Below are positions 52,445 through 60,626 of a DNA stretch of 64,000 nucleotides, piece after piece. A program made the translations under genes and the position numbers. The stretch's first letter is position 1. Every line of letters starts with the position of its first letter. Source of the stretch: Catenibacillus sp964565805 (GTDB taxonomy: Bacteria > Bacillota > Clostridia > Lachnospirales > Lachnospiraceae); NCBI GenBank assembly GCA_964565805.1, contig CAZMGH010000012.1, forward strand, positions 5,990-69,989, in the 5' to 3' direction. Below the pieces are notes generated by a model. That model searched no databases. It saw only the letters and a program-made list of their open reading frames with translations, and was not told where the DNA came from.

Positions 52445-55411
52445 TCATACCGTCCCATATGCTCCCTTCATCCCAATTTCCATCAGCTCTGCCGCCACCT
52501 GCACAGATTTGATCCGCATAAGATTATCCCATGCGTCTTCCTGCCCCAGAAGATTCATCCCGCCATGCCAGACCAGTTCATCGTCTATCACAGCGAAATG
52601 TTCTGCAACCTCATCTTTTTTAATGATATTTATTCCGGTTTGTATCATGTCATTAATCATGTCTATAACATACTCCGGACTTCCGTGGGCGATAGAATCC
52701 GGATCCTCGGTGATCACAGTAACCTTTATTCCAGCTTCCATCCTTGGGGTAACAATATAAATAAAACGCGCCACTTTCTCCCGGGTCAGTTCCGGACTGG
52801 AGATAATAATGCTTTTTTCTGCTTCCACAATATCCTGTTCAAATATATCCATATAATTTCCTGAATCATATATGGCATTAGCCGTTTGTTTTTGGACCAC
52901 AGAATCTGTGATCAGCGAAAAACCGGCTTTTTTATACGTGCGCAGTCTTTTAGCGTACATTGCTTCAAAGTATCCCATATGAGAATCTACATAATCATAT
53001 ACAATGACTTCACCTTTACCATCATAGTCCCGGTTCAAACGTCCGATGTACTGTTCAAGACGGCCGGAAAATGATACCGGAGCCGCCAGCATTAATGTAT
53101 CAAGCCTGGGAAAGTCGAATCCTTCTCCTATTTTCTGGCCTGTAGCCACAAGGATCAGACTTTCCTCCTTGGGAACAGATTTCAGCTGCTGGCGCGTCTG
53201 TGAATTTTCCTTATCACTGTTATCGCCGTAAAGAATGAAAACATGATCTGCGCACGATTGAAGACAATGATATAAATCTCTGGCCTGTTCTTTATATTTT
53301 GTCAGGATCAATGGTGTTCTGCCATCCGCGATACAAGCTTGTGTGTCTTTGATGATCATTTCATTGCGGGCCGGATTGTCACTGATCAAAGCATAGGCTG
53401 CATTAATATTTGCTTTACTTTCTGCAGTGTCAACAACTCTTGTATATCTTGGATAAATATAGTGTCCGATTCCCTGATCCTTTGCCCGTTCTTTTGCCGT
53501 ATAGCTATGGCGGACAGGTCCCAGGAGCATATGGATAATCTGATCCAGATTGTCGCTCCGTTTCGGCGTGGCAGAAACACCATAAACATATCGGGCATTA
53601 ACCTTTTCCATAACCTGAATAGACGTGTTGGATCCACAATGATGACATTCATCCATGATCACCATTCCATACGTATTTAACAAATCATTAAACTTCCCTC
53701 TGCTGTAAACAGAGCCAACCATGGCTACATCTACGATCCCTGTTAATGTATTTTTATTACCATGAAGAATACCAATAACACTTTCCCGCCGCTTCTTTCG
53801 TCCGGATTTTGTTTTATAAACCGGTGGTTCCTCATCAATAGTCAAAAATTTATTTAATTTTTCCACCCACTGTTCAAGCAGATCTTTGTTCTGAAGAAGG
53901 ATCAGTGTATTTACTTTTCTTTGAGCAATAAGATAACTGCACACAACCGTTTTTCCAAAGGCCGTTGCAGCATTTAAAATGCCATCTTCAAAGGCCAGCA
54001 GGCTTTGAGCTGCCAGCTCCTGCTGTAATCTGAGATTTCCATTAAATGTCACTCGTATTGGCCTGCCCTTTTCTCTGTGATCAGTAATTTCATACCGGAT
54101 AGCCCCTTCTTTACAAAGATTTATAAGAACGTCCCTAAGCCCTCTGGGAATACGGATATATCCATCTATATCTTTTCCCATATAAACAGTGCTGAAATTA
54201 TAATAATTGGAATATCCCATCCTGCGGTTTTTATAATATACCGGATTATCAAAAGCCGCCATGCTCCGAATCTGATTTTGAATCCGGGGCATAAGATTTA
54301 ATGAATCCACATAAATACCATCTGCAAGAACCATATGCAGCTGTCCTACCACATCGGATTTTTCAAAACGCCTCTCTTTTTCCCAGGGCTTAGGACGGTT
54401 TTGGAAAGTCAGATCTCCCGAAAATGTAATCTGACCAGACAATTCTGACTGCCATCTTTTCATGTGATCTTCTATTTCTTCTACGGTCAGCTTTTGAGTA
54501 TGATTTAGAAGAATTTCCCACTGATCCGGATAGACATTCCAATCCTGATCCACAAATGCGCTGTTTCCATTTTTAAGGGCCTGTCCCTGAAGGGGCAGAG
54601 CGATAAGATTACCAATACTGCTGGCCATATCCTGGGAAGGGTACATTCGGTCATAGTAATGAAAAGACCTCAAATTAATGGATGAGGCACCTTTATCTAA
54701 TAGAAGGAATCCGAAATTTCTGGCATGGGATGCGGACACAGGTTTTTTGAAAAAAATCCATACATGGGCACCGCGGCCTGAACGGGAACGTTCCACCAGT
54801 GGCTTGATGCCATTTCTCTCACAAATTAACCGAAGTGCGTCAACCTCCTCATGCCACTGATCATCTCCATTTGCGAAATCAGATTTTTCCGCGCCTTTTT
54901 CATGATTGTCAAAGTCGAAAACAAGAAATCGGCAGGTTCCGTCCGGGAACAAAGGATAAATTCCCAGCACGTCCGTACCGTCTTCCTTGTATCCTATCAA
55001 ATGTTCTAAAACTTTCTCTGGCGTCAGCTTCGTCCACGCCGTATGGGTACAGGCTTCGCAATTTATTTTTTCTCCCTGCTGTTTAGGACATATGCGACCA
55101 TTCCATCGATGGTCACACTGAGGAAAATAACCTCCATTTTTACCCCGTTTGGCATAAACATCGGTTCTTCCCCAAAACATGGAAAAATATTTTTTGACCA
55201 TTTCCTGAGTTATATATCTGCTAATGATCCTTCCTCCCTGATCCGGATCATAAGCATTTGAAGTCTCTATATTATTTTCAAAAAGATCCTTCGACTCGCA
55301 GACTATTCCGTTTTTTTCCAACTGAGCTTTTAATTTTTTATTTTCTATCTGAAGTTCACGCACCAGCTGTCTCAGTGAATCCAGATTATACGCTTCAATG
55401 TTCATCTTCAT
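52445..55411 (-). CDS. TOTE-type AEP primase / superfamily 2 helicase / PLD-like protein
   Basis: 988 residues. A coiled coil at 10-35; an archaeo-eukaryotic primase-like domain (about 65-330) with VFDFDNH at 164-170 and GRGAHVW at 213-219, and nearby cysteines (C99, C108, C118, C121) that may bind zinc; a superfamily 2 helicase with AATAFGKT at 481-488, DECHH at about 587, SATPKR at about 613, GEGFDFPRLD and QYIGRLNRD; and a C-terminal PLD-like region where the HxK motif reads HFA. This set is known from 'TOTE conflict system' proteins, proposed to act against foreign nucleic acids. The N-terminal start is uncertain; ATG 55411 and the second ATG both have weak ribosome sites. Confidence 0.82.
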   Translation of the reverse strand: MKMNIEAYNLDSLRQLVRELQIENKKLKAQLEKNGIVCESKDLFENNIETSNAYDPDQGGRIISRYITQEMVKKYFSMFWGRTDVYAKRGKNGGYFPQCDHRWNGRICPKQQGEKINCEACTHTAWTKLTPEKVLEHLIGYKEDGTDVLGIYPLFPDGTCRFLVFDFDNHEKGAEKSDFANGDDQWHEEVDALRLICERNGIKPLVERSRSGRGAHVWIFFKKPVSASHARNFGFLLLDKGASSINLRSFHYYDRMYPSQDMASSIGNLIALPLQGQALKNGNSAFVDQDWNVYPDQWEILLNHTQKLTVEEIEDHMKRWQSELSGQITFSGDLTFQNRPKPWEKERRFEKSDVVGQLHMVLADGIYVDSLNLMPRIQNQIRSMAAFDNPVYYKNRRMGYSNYYNFSTVYMGKDIDGYIRIPRGLRDVLINLCKEGAIRYEITDHREKGRPIRVTFNGNLRLQQELAAQSLLAFEDGILNAATAFGKTVVCSYLIAQRKVNTLILLQNKDLLEQWVEKLNKFLTIDEEPPVYKTKSGRKKRRESVIGILHGNKNTLTGIVDVAMVGSVYSRGKFNDLLNTYGMVIMDECHHCGSNTSIQVMEKVNARYVYGVSATPKRSDNLDQIIHMLLGPVRHSYTAKERAKDQGIGHYIYPRYTRVVDTAESKANINAAYALISDNPARNEMIIKDTQACIADGRTPLILTKYKEQARDLYHCLQSCADHVFILYGDNSDKENSQTRQQLKSVPKEESLILVATGQKIGEGFDFPRLDTLMLAAPVSFSGRLEQYIGRLNRDYDGKGEVIVYDYVDSHMGYFEAMYAKRLRTYKKAGFSLITDSVVQKQTANAIYDSGNYMDIFEQDIVEAEKSIIISSPELTREKVARFIYIVTPRMEAGIKVTVITEDPDSIAHGSPEYVIDMINDMIQTGINIIKKDEVAEHFAVIDDELVWHGGMNLLGQEDAWDNLMRIKSVQVAAELMEIGMKGAYGTV

Positions 55412-55516
55412 TTATCCATAATATTTTAATGAAACACATCATCGGTGATCGCTTCCGGAAAGACCTCCTGAATATCCCGGTATCTTCCGCAAAGATTACA
55501 CACCGATTCCGCCGCG

Positions 55517-55825
55517 TCAGTAATATCTTTTTTTACCTTCAATAGTGAGTTTTGCCTGCATTTCAAGGCAGTAAGGGGTTACGCCGTCTAAAGGCTTAAG
55601 TATGCCGTAAAATCCGGACAGTATCCGAAGATGCTCTTGGACATAGGCTAACTCCTCATCAGTAAATACTCCGGGAGCCCTATATTGATATGCGATTCCC
55701 TCATAAGACACCACCGCCGGGATCAGGCCATGCTCCAGGTCCATGTGACTTAAACCTTCTGCATTTAACGATGCTATGGGTTTCTTCCTGCTTCCCGCCC
55801 TCCAAAAGCCCGGGAACATTATCAC
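55517..55825 (-). pseudogene. yaaA: Fragment of YaaA (peroxide stress protein)
   Basis: About 75 residues (IPAVVSYEGIAYQYRAPGVF, VQEHLRILSGFYGILKPLDG, CLEMQAKLTIEGKK) match the middle of YaaA, a protein of about 250 residues. Both ends are lost: it stops after KKRYY, and the N-terminal part is missing. A different frame continues downstream on the minus strand (ITDAAESVCNLCGRYRDI, to about 55424) and may be the tail of another gene. It lies directly upstream of the TOTE-type gene. Confidence 0.8.
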
Positions 55826-55886
55826 CTTAGGATCATTATATCAAAAATCAACAAAACACACTACTATTAATCATATAAAAAGAAGC

Positions 55887-55915
55887 TGGTCACCATCCCT
55901 TTCCAATGTTATAAT
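55887..55915 (+). promoter_or_regulatory. Promoter of the PPDK-N fusion gene
   Basis: TGGTCA (55887-55892), 17-nt spacer, TATAAT (55910-55915). The leader would be about 115 nt and contains two hairpins. Confidence 0.55.
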
Positions 55916-55923
55916 AATGTAAA

Positions 55924-55960
55924 AGCTCTCCCGAATCAATCTTTGGGAGCGTATCGCATA
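55924..55960 (+). repeat. Family A-like element, copy 5 (divergent)
   Basis: A hairpin GCTCTCCC/GGGAGC is followed by GTATCGCATAATA, matching the GCGTATCGCRCAA end of family A, and then by a terminator hairpin, the order seen at copies 1 and 2. The upstream half of the repeat is not recognisable. Confidence 0.4.
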
Positions 55961-55968
55961 ATATTGAC

Positions 55969-56021
55969 AAGGGCGTCAAAAACAGAGATCCTCACTGTTT
56001 TTGCTGCCCTTGCCTTTTATT
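55969..56021 (+). promoter_or_regulatory. Leader terminator/attenuator of the PPDK-N fusion gene
   Basis: AAGGGC and AAAAACAG pair with CTGTTTTT and GCCCTT (55969-56011), followed by GCCTTTTATTTTT. It ends just before AGGAGG of the gene, so transcription must pass an intrinsic terminator to reach it. Confidence 0.7.
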
Positions 56022-56037
56022 TTTACAGGAGGTGCCT

Positions 56038-58623
56038 ATGGGAGCATTTGAAAAAATTAAAAGCGGATGGCCTGGGATGGATGAACTTCTGGACTCCATC
56101 CGCATGGGGGACAATGTCGTCTGGAGCGTTTCCAGTTTGGATGATTTCCGCTATTTTGCCATTCCCTTTGCCGAACAGGCCATAAAGGATGGCCGCAACC
56201 TGATCTACATGCGTTTTGGCGGCCACGAACCTATTTTAACCCCCAGAGATGGACTGAAAATCTATGAATTTGATCCGGATCAGGGGTTTGAAGCATTTAC
56301 TGTGGATATTTATAACTGTATCACCCGGGAAGGCCGGGATGCATTTTACGTTTTTGACAGTCTGTCATCCCTCCAGTCTGTATGGTATACGGATCTGATG
56401 ATGGGAAATTTTTTTCGGGTCACCTGCCCTTATTTGTTTAAGCTGGATACTGTGGCTTATTTTCCCATCATCCGAGGCAGACACTCCTTTGACGCCATTG
56501 CCAGGATCCGGGATACAACTCAGCTCTTCCTGGAAGTGTACCGAGGGGATCAGATTTATATTCATCCCCTGAAAGTATGGAACCGATATTCTGCAAAAAT
56601 GTTTATGGCCCACGCATGTACGCCTGGAGAAAATGATTTCCATCCGGTCACAGACGGCGTGGCATTAAGCAGATATTATCAGCTGCTTGAAGAAGAGAAT
56701 CTTTCTAAACAGGACCAGAATTATGACAGCTACGACCGATTTTTTTCTCTGGCAAAGCTGGAATATCAGCACGGGACTTTCAGTGAAGAAACCCAGCAGC
56801 AGATTATTGAGAGTACTATGACCAAGGACCCAAGGCTTCAGAAAATGGTAAAAACCTATTTTACCCCGGCAGATTATTTTAAGCTGCGGGACAGAATGGT
56901 CGGCAGCGGTTCCATCGGCGGCAAAGCCTGCGGTATGCTCCTTGCCAGAAAGATTATTCATACACACATCCCGGAATATGTAAAATACAATGAGCTCCAT
57001 GACTCCTATTACATTGGCTCTGATGTATTTTATACCTATATTGTATCCAACAACTGCTGGGAGCTTCGTATATCCCAGCGCACAGATGAAGGCTATTTTC
57101 AGTATGCGGATGCATTGAAAAATGCTCTACTTTCCGGCGAGTTTCCCTCCAATATCCGGGAAAAATTCCGCACGCTTCTTGAATATTACGGCCCCAGCCC
57201 GATTATCGTCCGTTCTTCCAGCTTTCTTGAGGATGGCTTTGGTAATGCTTTTGCCGGGAAATATGAATCTGTGTTCTGCGTCAACCGGGGAACACCTGAG
57301 GAGCGGCTGAAAGCTTTTGAGGATGCGGTGCGCACGGTTTATGCCAGCACCATGGATATTTCTGCCCTTGAATACCGGAAAATCCAGGGTCTGGAACACC
57401 GGGATGAGCAAATGGCTGTCCTTGTCCAGAGAGTTTCCGGATCTTACTGGGGAGATTACTTTTTCCCTTCCGCCGCAGGGGTGGGCTACAGCCGGAGCTT
57501 TTATAAGCTGGATAAAAATATGGACCCTTCGGCCGGACTTTTGCGTATTGTTGCCGGGCTTGGCACCCTCGCTGTGGACCGTACAGAAAACGACTACCCC
57601 AGACTTGTAAACCTTGACCGTCCCGCTGTATCCATGTATAAAAACGGCGCCGACCGGCACCGTTTTTCTCAGAGAAATATGGATGTACTGGATACCCGGA
57701 ACAATGCCCTGGTCACCATTCCCGGGGATGAGATCATAGCGCAGCTCCCCCTCTGGTTTAAGCGGGCAGTTATGGAAAGGGATTATGAGGCGGAAGAAGC
57801 CTTAAAACGCATGGGCAAACGCCGGGAAGTATGGTTCATCACCTGTCAAAAGCTTCTGGAAAACCGGCTGTTTACAGATTTCATAAAAAAAATGCTAAAA
57901 ACTCTGGAGACAGTTTATGAGAATCCTGTAGATATTGAATATACGGTCAATCTGGATGAAAAAGGAGACTTTGTTTTGAATCTTGTCCAATGCCGTCCCT
58001 TATGCGCGGGAAAAGAGGGGAAACAGACGCCTATTCCCAGGCTTTCCCAGGATCGGATCTTTTTTCAGCTTACAGATTCTTCCATGGGCAGTTCGGCAAA
58101 AATTCCTGTGACAGCTGTGGTTCAGATTGATCCGGTCCAATATTACAATTATCCTTACGCCCAAAAGCCCAGAGCCGCCCAGGCAGTTGGCCGGATCAAT
58201 AAGTATTATCAAAACACGGGAACCAATGTTTTTCTCCTGGCACCCGGACGTTTGGGAACATCCTCCCCGGAGCTGGGTGTTCCGGTAACATTTGCCAATA
58301 TTTCCGGCTTCCGGGGCATTTGCGAAGTTTCAGATAACCGGGCAGGCTATATGCCTGAACTCAGCTATGGAAGTCACATGTTCCAGGATCTTGTTGAGGC
58401 GGATATTTCATACAATGCCATCTGGAATGATTCCCGGACCATCTGCTATAATGAACATTTGTTTAAAGATCTTGAAAACCTTTTTCCAAAAATCTGCCCG
58501 GATATAGAGGATCTTTTTGAAATGATTCACGTTTATGAAACCCCCGGGCTCTATTATTGGAACGACGCCCTGTCGGCACAAACACTGTGCGGCTATCCGG
58601 ATACAGATTCTATTGACGAATAA
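56038..58623 (+). CDS. RecA/KaiC-like domain fused to PEP/pyruvate-binding (PPDK-N) domain
   Basis: 861 residues. The N-terminal region (about 1-230) looks like a RecA/KaiC fold (WPGMDELLDSIRMGDNVVW, AIKDGRNLIYMRF, FYVFDSLSSLQSVW) but without a Walker A lysine. The middle (about 290-660) is a PEP/pyruvate-binding domain: GSIGGKACGMLLARKII, IIVRSSSFLEDGFGNAFAGK, VEYxVN-like DIEYTVNLDE and VQCRPL. The C-terminal 200 residues are unassigned. The PPDK-N domain usually uses ATP to phosphorylate a partner domain or small molecule; no phosphohistidine domain is seen here. ATG 56038 is set by AGGAGG; GTG 56032 lies too close. Confidence 0.8.
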   Translation: MGAFEKIKSGWPGMDELLDSIRMGDNVVWSVSSLDDFRYFAIPFAEQAIKDGRNLIYMRFGGHEPILTPRDGLKIYEFDPDQGFEAFTVDIYNCITREGRDAFYVFDSLSSLQSVWYTDLMMGNFFRVTCPYLFKLDTVAYFPIIRGRHSFDAIARIRDTTQLFLEVYRGDQIYIHPLKVWNRYSAKMFMAHACTPGENDFHPVTDGVALSRYYQLLEEENLSKQDQNYDSYDRFFSLAKLEYQHGTFSEETQQQIIESTMTKDPRLQKMVKTYFTPADYFKLRDRMVGSGSIGGKACGMLLARKIIHTHIPEYVKYNELHDSYYIGSDVFYTYIVSNNCWELRISQRTDEGYFQYADALKNALLSGEFPSNIREKFRTLLEYYGPSPIIVRSSSFLEDGFGNAFAGKYESVFCVNRGTPEERLKAFEDAVRTVYASTMDISALEYRKIQGLEHRDEQMAVLVQRVSGSYWGDYFFPSAAGVGYSRSFYKLDKNMDPSAGLLRIVAGLGTLAVDRTENDYPRLVNLDRPAVSMYKNGADRHRFSQRNMDVLDTRNNALVTIPGDEIIAQLPLWFKRAVMERDYEAEEALKRMGKRREVWFITCQKLLENRLFTDFIKKMLKTLETVYENPVDIEYTVNLDEKGDFVLNLVQCRPLCAGKEGKQTPIPRLSQDRIFFQLTDSSMGSSAKIPVTAVVQIDPVQYYNYPYAQKPRAAQAVGRINKYYQNTGTNVFLLAPGRLGTSSPELGVPVTFANISGFRGICEVSDNRAGYMPELSYGSHMFQDLVEADISYNAIWNDSRTICYNEHLFKDLENLFPKICPDIEDLFEMIHVYETPGLYYWNDALSAQTLCGYPDTDSIDE

Positions 58624-58635
58624 CAGTAACATACA

Positions 58636-58686
58636 GCCGGGGCTGTGAAAAAGGAGCTAACCTGCTCCTAAATTCACAGCCCCGGC
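58636..58686 (+). terminator. Hairpin after the PPDK-N fusion gene
   Basis: GCCGGGGCTGTGAA pairs perfectly with TTCACAGCCCCGGC, with an inner GGAGC/GCTCC. There is no T-run on either side, but position and strength suggest the end of the transcript. Confidence 0.6.
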
Positions 58687-58905
58687 ATCCGATACGATCA
58701 GCGGCATGCGCATTTTCATGCCGCCAAAGCTGATATATCTGGCTTTGTTGTTCATCCGTTCCAGATCGCTGGGAAGCACACCCTTGGCATAAAGCTTTTC
58801 TCCCTTGTCCCAGGAAATTTTCTTTCATTTTCCCCTCCATATCTCATGCCCGTTTGCCGGGCGACTCTAAATTTGTCAGTCCGCTTTAAAAATGATATTT
58901 GGGCT

Positions 58906-58949
58906 AAAAGGCCGTGTTTTTCATGCAAACCAGAAAAACACGACCTTTT
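58906..58949 (-). terminator. Terminator of corA
   Basis: A 17-bp stem (AAAAGGYCGTGTTTTTC against its complement, one G-U pair) with a ten-base loop lies about 17 bases after the corA stop. The arms themselves carry the T-rich end. Confidence 0.8.
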
Positions 58950-58965
58950 GACCAAACATATAAAA

Positions 58966-59913
58966 TCAGTGAAACATATCTTTTTTGATAAAAATAATAG
59001 TGGCGATCACGCAGGCAATTACAGCAAGCAGTGTTGGGAACCACCAGACAGACACCGGAAGTCCGGTAACATTCATGCCGTAAAAACTGAATATAATATT
59101 AGGGATAGCCATAACAATGGTGATCACCGTTAAAACCTTCATCACAATATTTAAGTTATTTGAGATCACAGAGGCAAAGGCATCCATCGTTCCGGACAGG
59201 ATATTGGAATAAATATTACACATTTCCATAGCCTGATGAATCTCAATAAGCACATCCTCTAAAAGCTCCTGATCGTCATCATAAAGTTTGATCAGCTTGC
59301 CCCGAGTAATCTTTGTCAGCGTAACCTCGTCTGCCTTTAACGATGTGGAAAAATAAACCAGAGACTTTTCCAGGCCAAGCATCTGGATCAGTTCCTTATT
59401 CTGCATGGATTTATGAAGCTTTTGCTCTGTAAAGGAGGACAATCGGTCAATCTCCCGAAGGCAGACCAGATACCGTTGTGAGATACGGAATAAAAGGATC
59501 AGTAAAAACCGGGTTTTCATTTCCGTACGCAGACCTTTGACCTTGCCATTTTCCATGTCCTGGACACTTATATTATCATACAGGGAAATGGTGATAATAT
59601 AGCCCTTCATGGAAATAATAGCCAAAGGCATGGTGGTATATTGGAGAGAAGTCTTTCCATAGGTTACATCTGACTTTTCCGTACAGGGGCAGTCAATGAT
59701 CACAAGGGTCTGATCTGACTCATCATCATAATCAACATGAGAGCTTTCCTCCTCATCTAACGATGCCTGGACAAATTCCGGGGTGATCCCAATTTCATGG
59801 ATCAAATAATCTTTTTCAGCTTCTGTGGGAGCCACAACACTGATCCAGCATCCAGGCTCAAGATGGTCAATCCGCCGGATCTGATCACCTGAGGTCTTAT
59901 ACACTTTAATCAT
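58966..59913 (-). CDS. corA: CorA-family magnesium/metal transporter
   Basis: 315 residues: a cytoplasmic N-terminal domain (1-250) and two C-terminal membrane helices with the family's YGMNV signature between them (IIFSFYGMNVTGLPV) and a short basic-aromatic tail. CorA pentamers carry magnesium or cobalt down the membrane potential. ATG 59913 has AGGAGG upstream. The leader contains an intrinsic terminator, so expression is likely controlled by attenuation. Confidence 0.93.
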   Translation of the reverse strand: MIKVYKTSGDQIRRIDHLEPGCWISVVAPTEAEKDYLIHEIGITPEFVQASLDEEESSHVDYDDESDQTLVIIDCPCTEKSDVTYGKTSLQYTTMPLAIISMKGYIITISLYDNISVQDMENGKVKGLRTEMKTRFLLILLFRISQRYLVCLREIDRLSSFTEQKLHKSMQNKELIQMLGLEKSLVYFSTSLKADEVTLTKITRGKLIKLYDDDQELLEDVLIEIHQAMEMCNIYSNILSGTMDAFASVISNNLNIVMKVLTVITIVMAIPNIIFSFYGMNVTGLPVSVWWFPTLLAVIACVIATIIFIKKDMFH

Positions 59914-59977
59914 TTCTTCTCCTCCTATATCCAGATTTTTGCCCGGCATGATACCGACGGGTCACATCGGTAACACC

Positions 59978-60013
59978 AAAAAATAAACCCGTAAACTCTA
60001 TATTTACGGGTTT
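59978..60013 (-). promoter_or_regulatory. Leader terminator upstream of corA
   Basis: AAACCCGTAAA (59985-59995) pairs perfectly with TTTACGGGTTT (60003-60013), followed on the minus strand by ATTTTTTGG. About 65 bases remain to the corA start. Upstream leader bases (GGTTTTATC) could pair with part of the stem as an antiterminator. No M-box or other known metal riboswitch core is recognisable. Confidence 0.75.
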
Positions 60014-60092
60014 CCTCAGCGCTTGGCCTTGAATAATTCCCTGCAACCGCAGATAAAACCAACCGATTACATAAATTATCATTGCTAAAAAA

Positions 60093-60121
60093 ATAATAGC
60101 ATATCTTTATTTCTTTCGCAA
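60093..60121 (-). promoter_or_regulatory. Promoter of corA
   Basis: TTGCGA (60116-60121), 17-nt spacer, TATTAT (60093-60098) on the minus strand; the predicted leader is about 170 nt. It overlaps the end of the small ORF at 60107-60244. Confidence 0.65.
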
Positions 60122-60244
60122 GCAAAATTTTGCTTCCGGTATTCTTTCATATAAGCGCCCACGGGCTGTCCAAAAATGCCCTTCTCCAATGAAGGATACC
60201 ATGCGAAGGGATCTCATAAGGAAGTTCCAGATAAGTGCTTTCAT
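60107..60244 (-). CDS. Possible 45-residue protein upstream of corA
   Basis: MKALIWNFLMRSLRMVSF to KFCLRKK, with AAGGAAGGGG upstream and a TATACT with TG extension (TGG-TATACT, about 60265-60270) ahead as an extended -10 promoter. Basic and amphipathic. Not recognised. Confidence 0.4.
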   Translation of the reverse strand: MKALIWNFLMRSLRMVSFIGEGHFWTARGRLYERIPEAKFCLRKK

Positions 60245-60334
60245 AGAAGAACCCCTTCCTTTTTTCTTTGAGTATACCATAAAATCAGGATGGGTGTTCA
60301 TAATTTATTCATTCATGCGTTTGTCGTGAAATAA

Positions 60335-60382
60335 AAAACCTTCTGCCTTGTGGTATCATACTACCACTAGACAAAAGGTTTT
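60335..60382 (-). terminator. Terminator of tRNA-Asn
   Basis: AAAACCTT pairs with AAGGTTTT around an inner stem GTGGTA/TACCAC, followed on the minus strand by TTATTT. It begins five bases after the tRNA. Confidence 0.82.
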
Positions 60383-60386
60383 AATG

Positions 60387-60459
60387 CTCCCCCTGCCGGG
60401 CTCGAACCAGCGACACTTCGGTTAACAGCCGAATGCTCTACCGACTGAGCTAAGGAGGA
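60387..60459 (-). tRNA. tRNA-Asn (anticodon GTT)
   Basis: 73 nt with acceptor TCCTCCT/AGGGGGA and G as discriminator, D-arm AGCTCAGTCGGTAGAGC, anticodon loop CTGTTAA giving GTT, and T-arm GCTGGTTCGAGCCCGGC. CCA is not encoded. Confidence 0.96.
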
Positions 60460-60469
60460 ATACGTGTTA

Positions 60470-60498
60470 ATACTATTCCTTTTTTACAGATTTGTCAA
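60470..60498 (-). promoter_or_regulatory. Promoter of tRNA-Asn
   Basis: TTGACA (60493-60498), 17-nt spacer, TAGTAT (60470-60475) on the minus strand, about ten bases before the tRNA. Confidence 0.85.
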
Positions 60499-60568
60499 GG
60501 ACTTTTTGTTTCCACATCACGGCAAACGCATGAATGTGTTTCCAACTTCTGTTATCTTTAAGATATTA

Positions 60569-60624
60569 CCCGGCAAATATCTGCTCGCGCAAACGCGGCA
60601 GCTGCTTGCCGGGCGTATCGCACA
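60569..60624 (+). repeat. Family A intergenic repeat, copy 4
   Basis: A perfect 8-bp stem CCCGGCAA (60569-60576) / TTGCCGGG (60606-60613) encloses ATATCTGCTCGCGC-AA-CGCGGC and is followed by GCGTATCGCACAA. It follows the rplT stop directly and may help end the infC-rpmI-rplT transcript. Confidence 0.65.
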
Positions 60625-60626
60625 AT

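Noticed and set aside
58657..58824. Minus-strand frame of 56 codons (LYAKGVLPSDLERMNNKARY onward)
   Set aside because: Begins after a stop, has no start or ribosome site and runs through the hairpin of the PPDK-N fusion gene. It may be a gene scrap, but I cannot name it.
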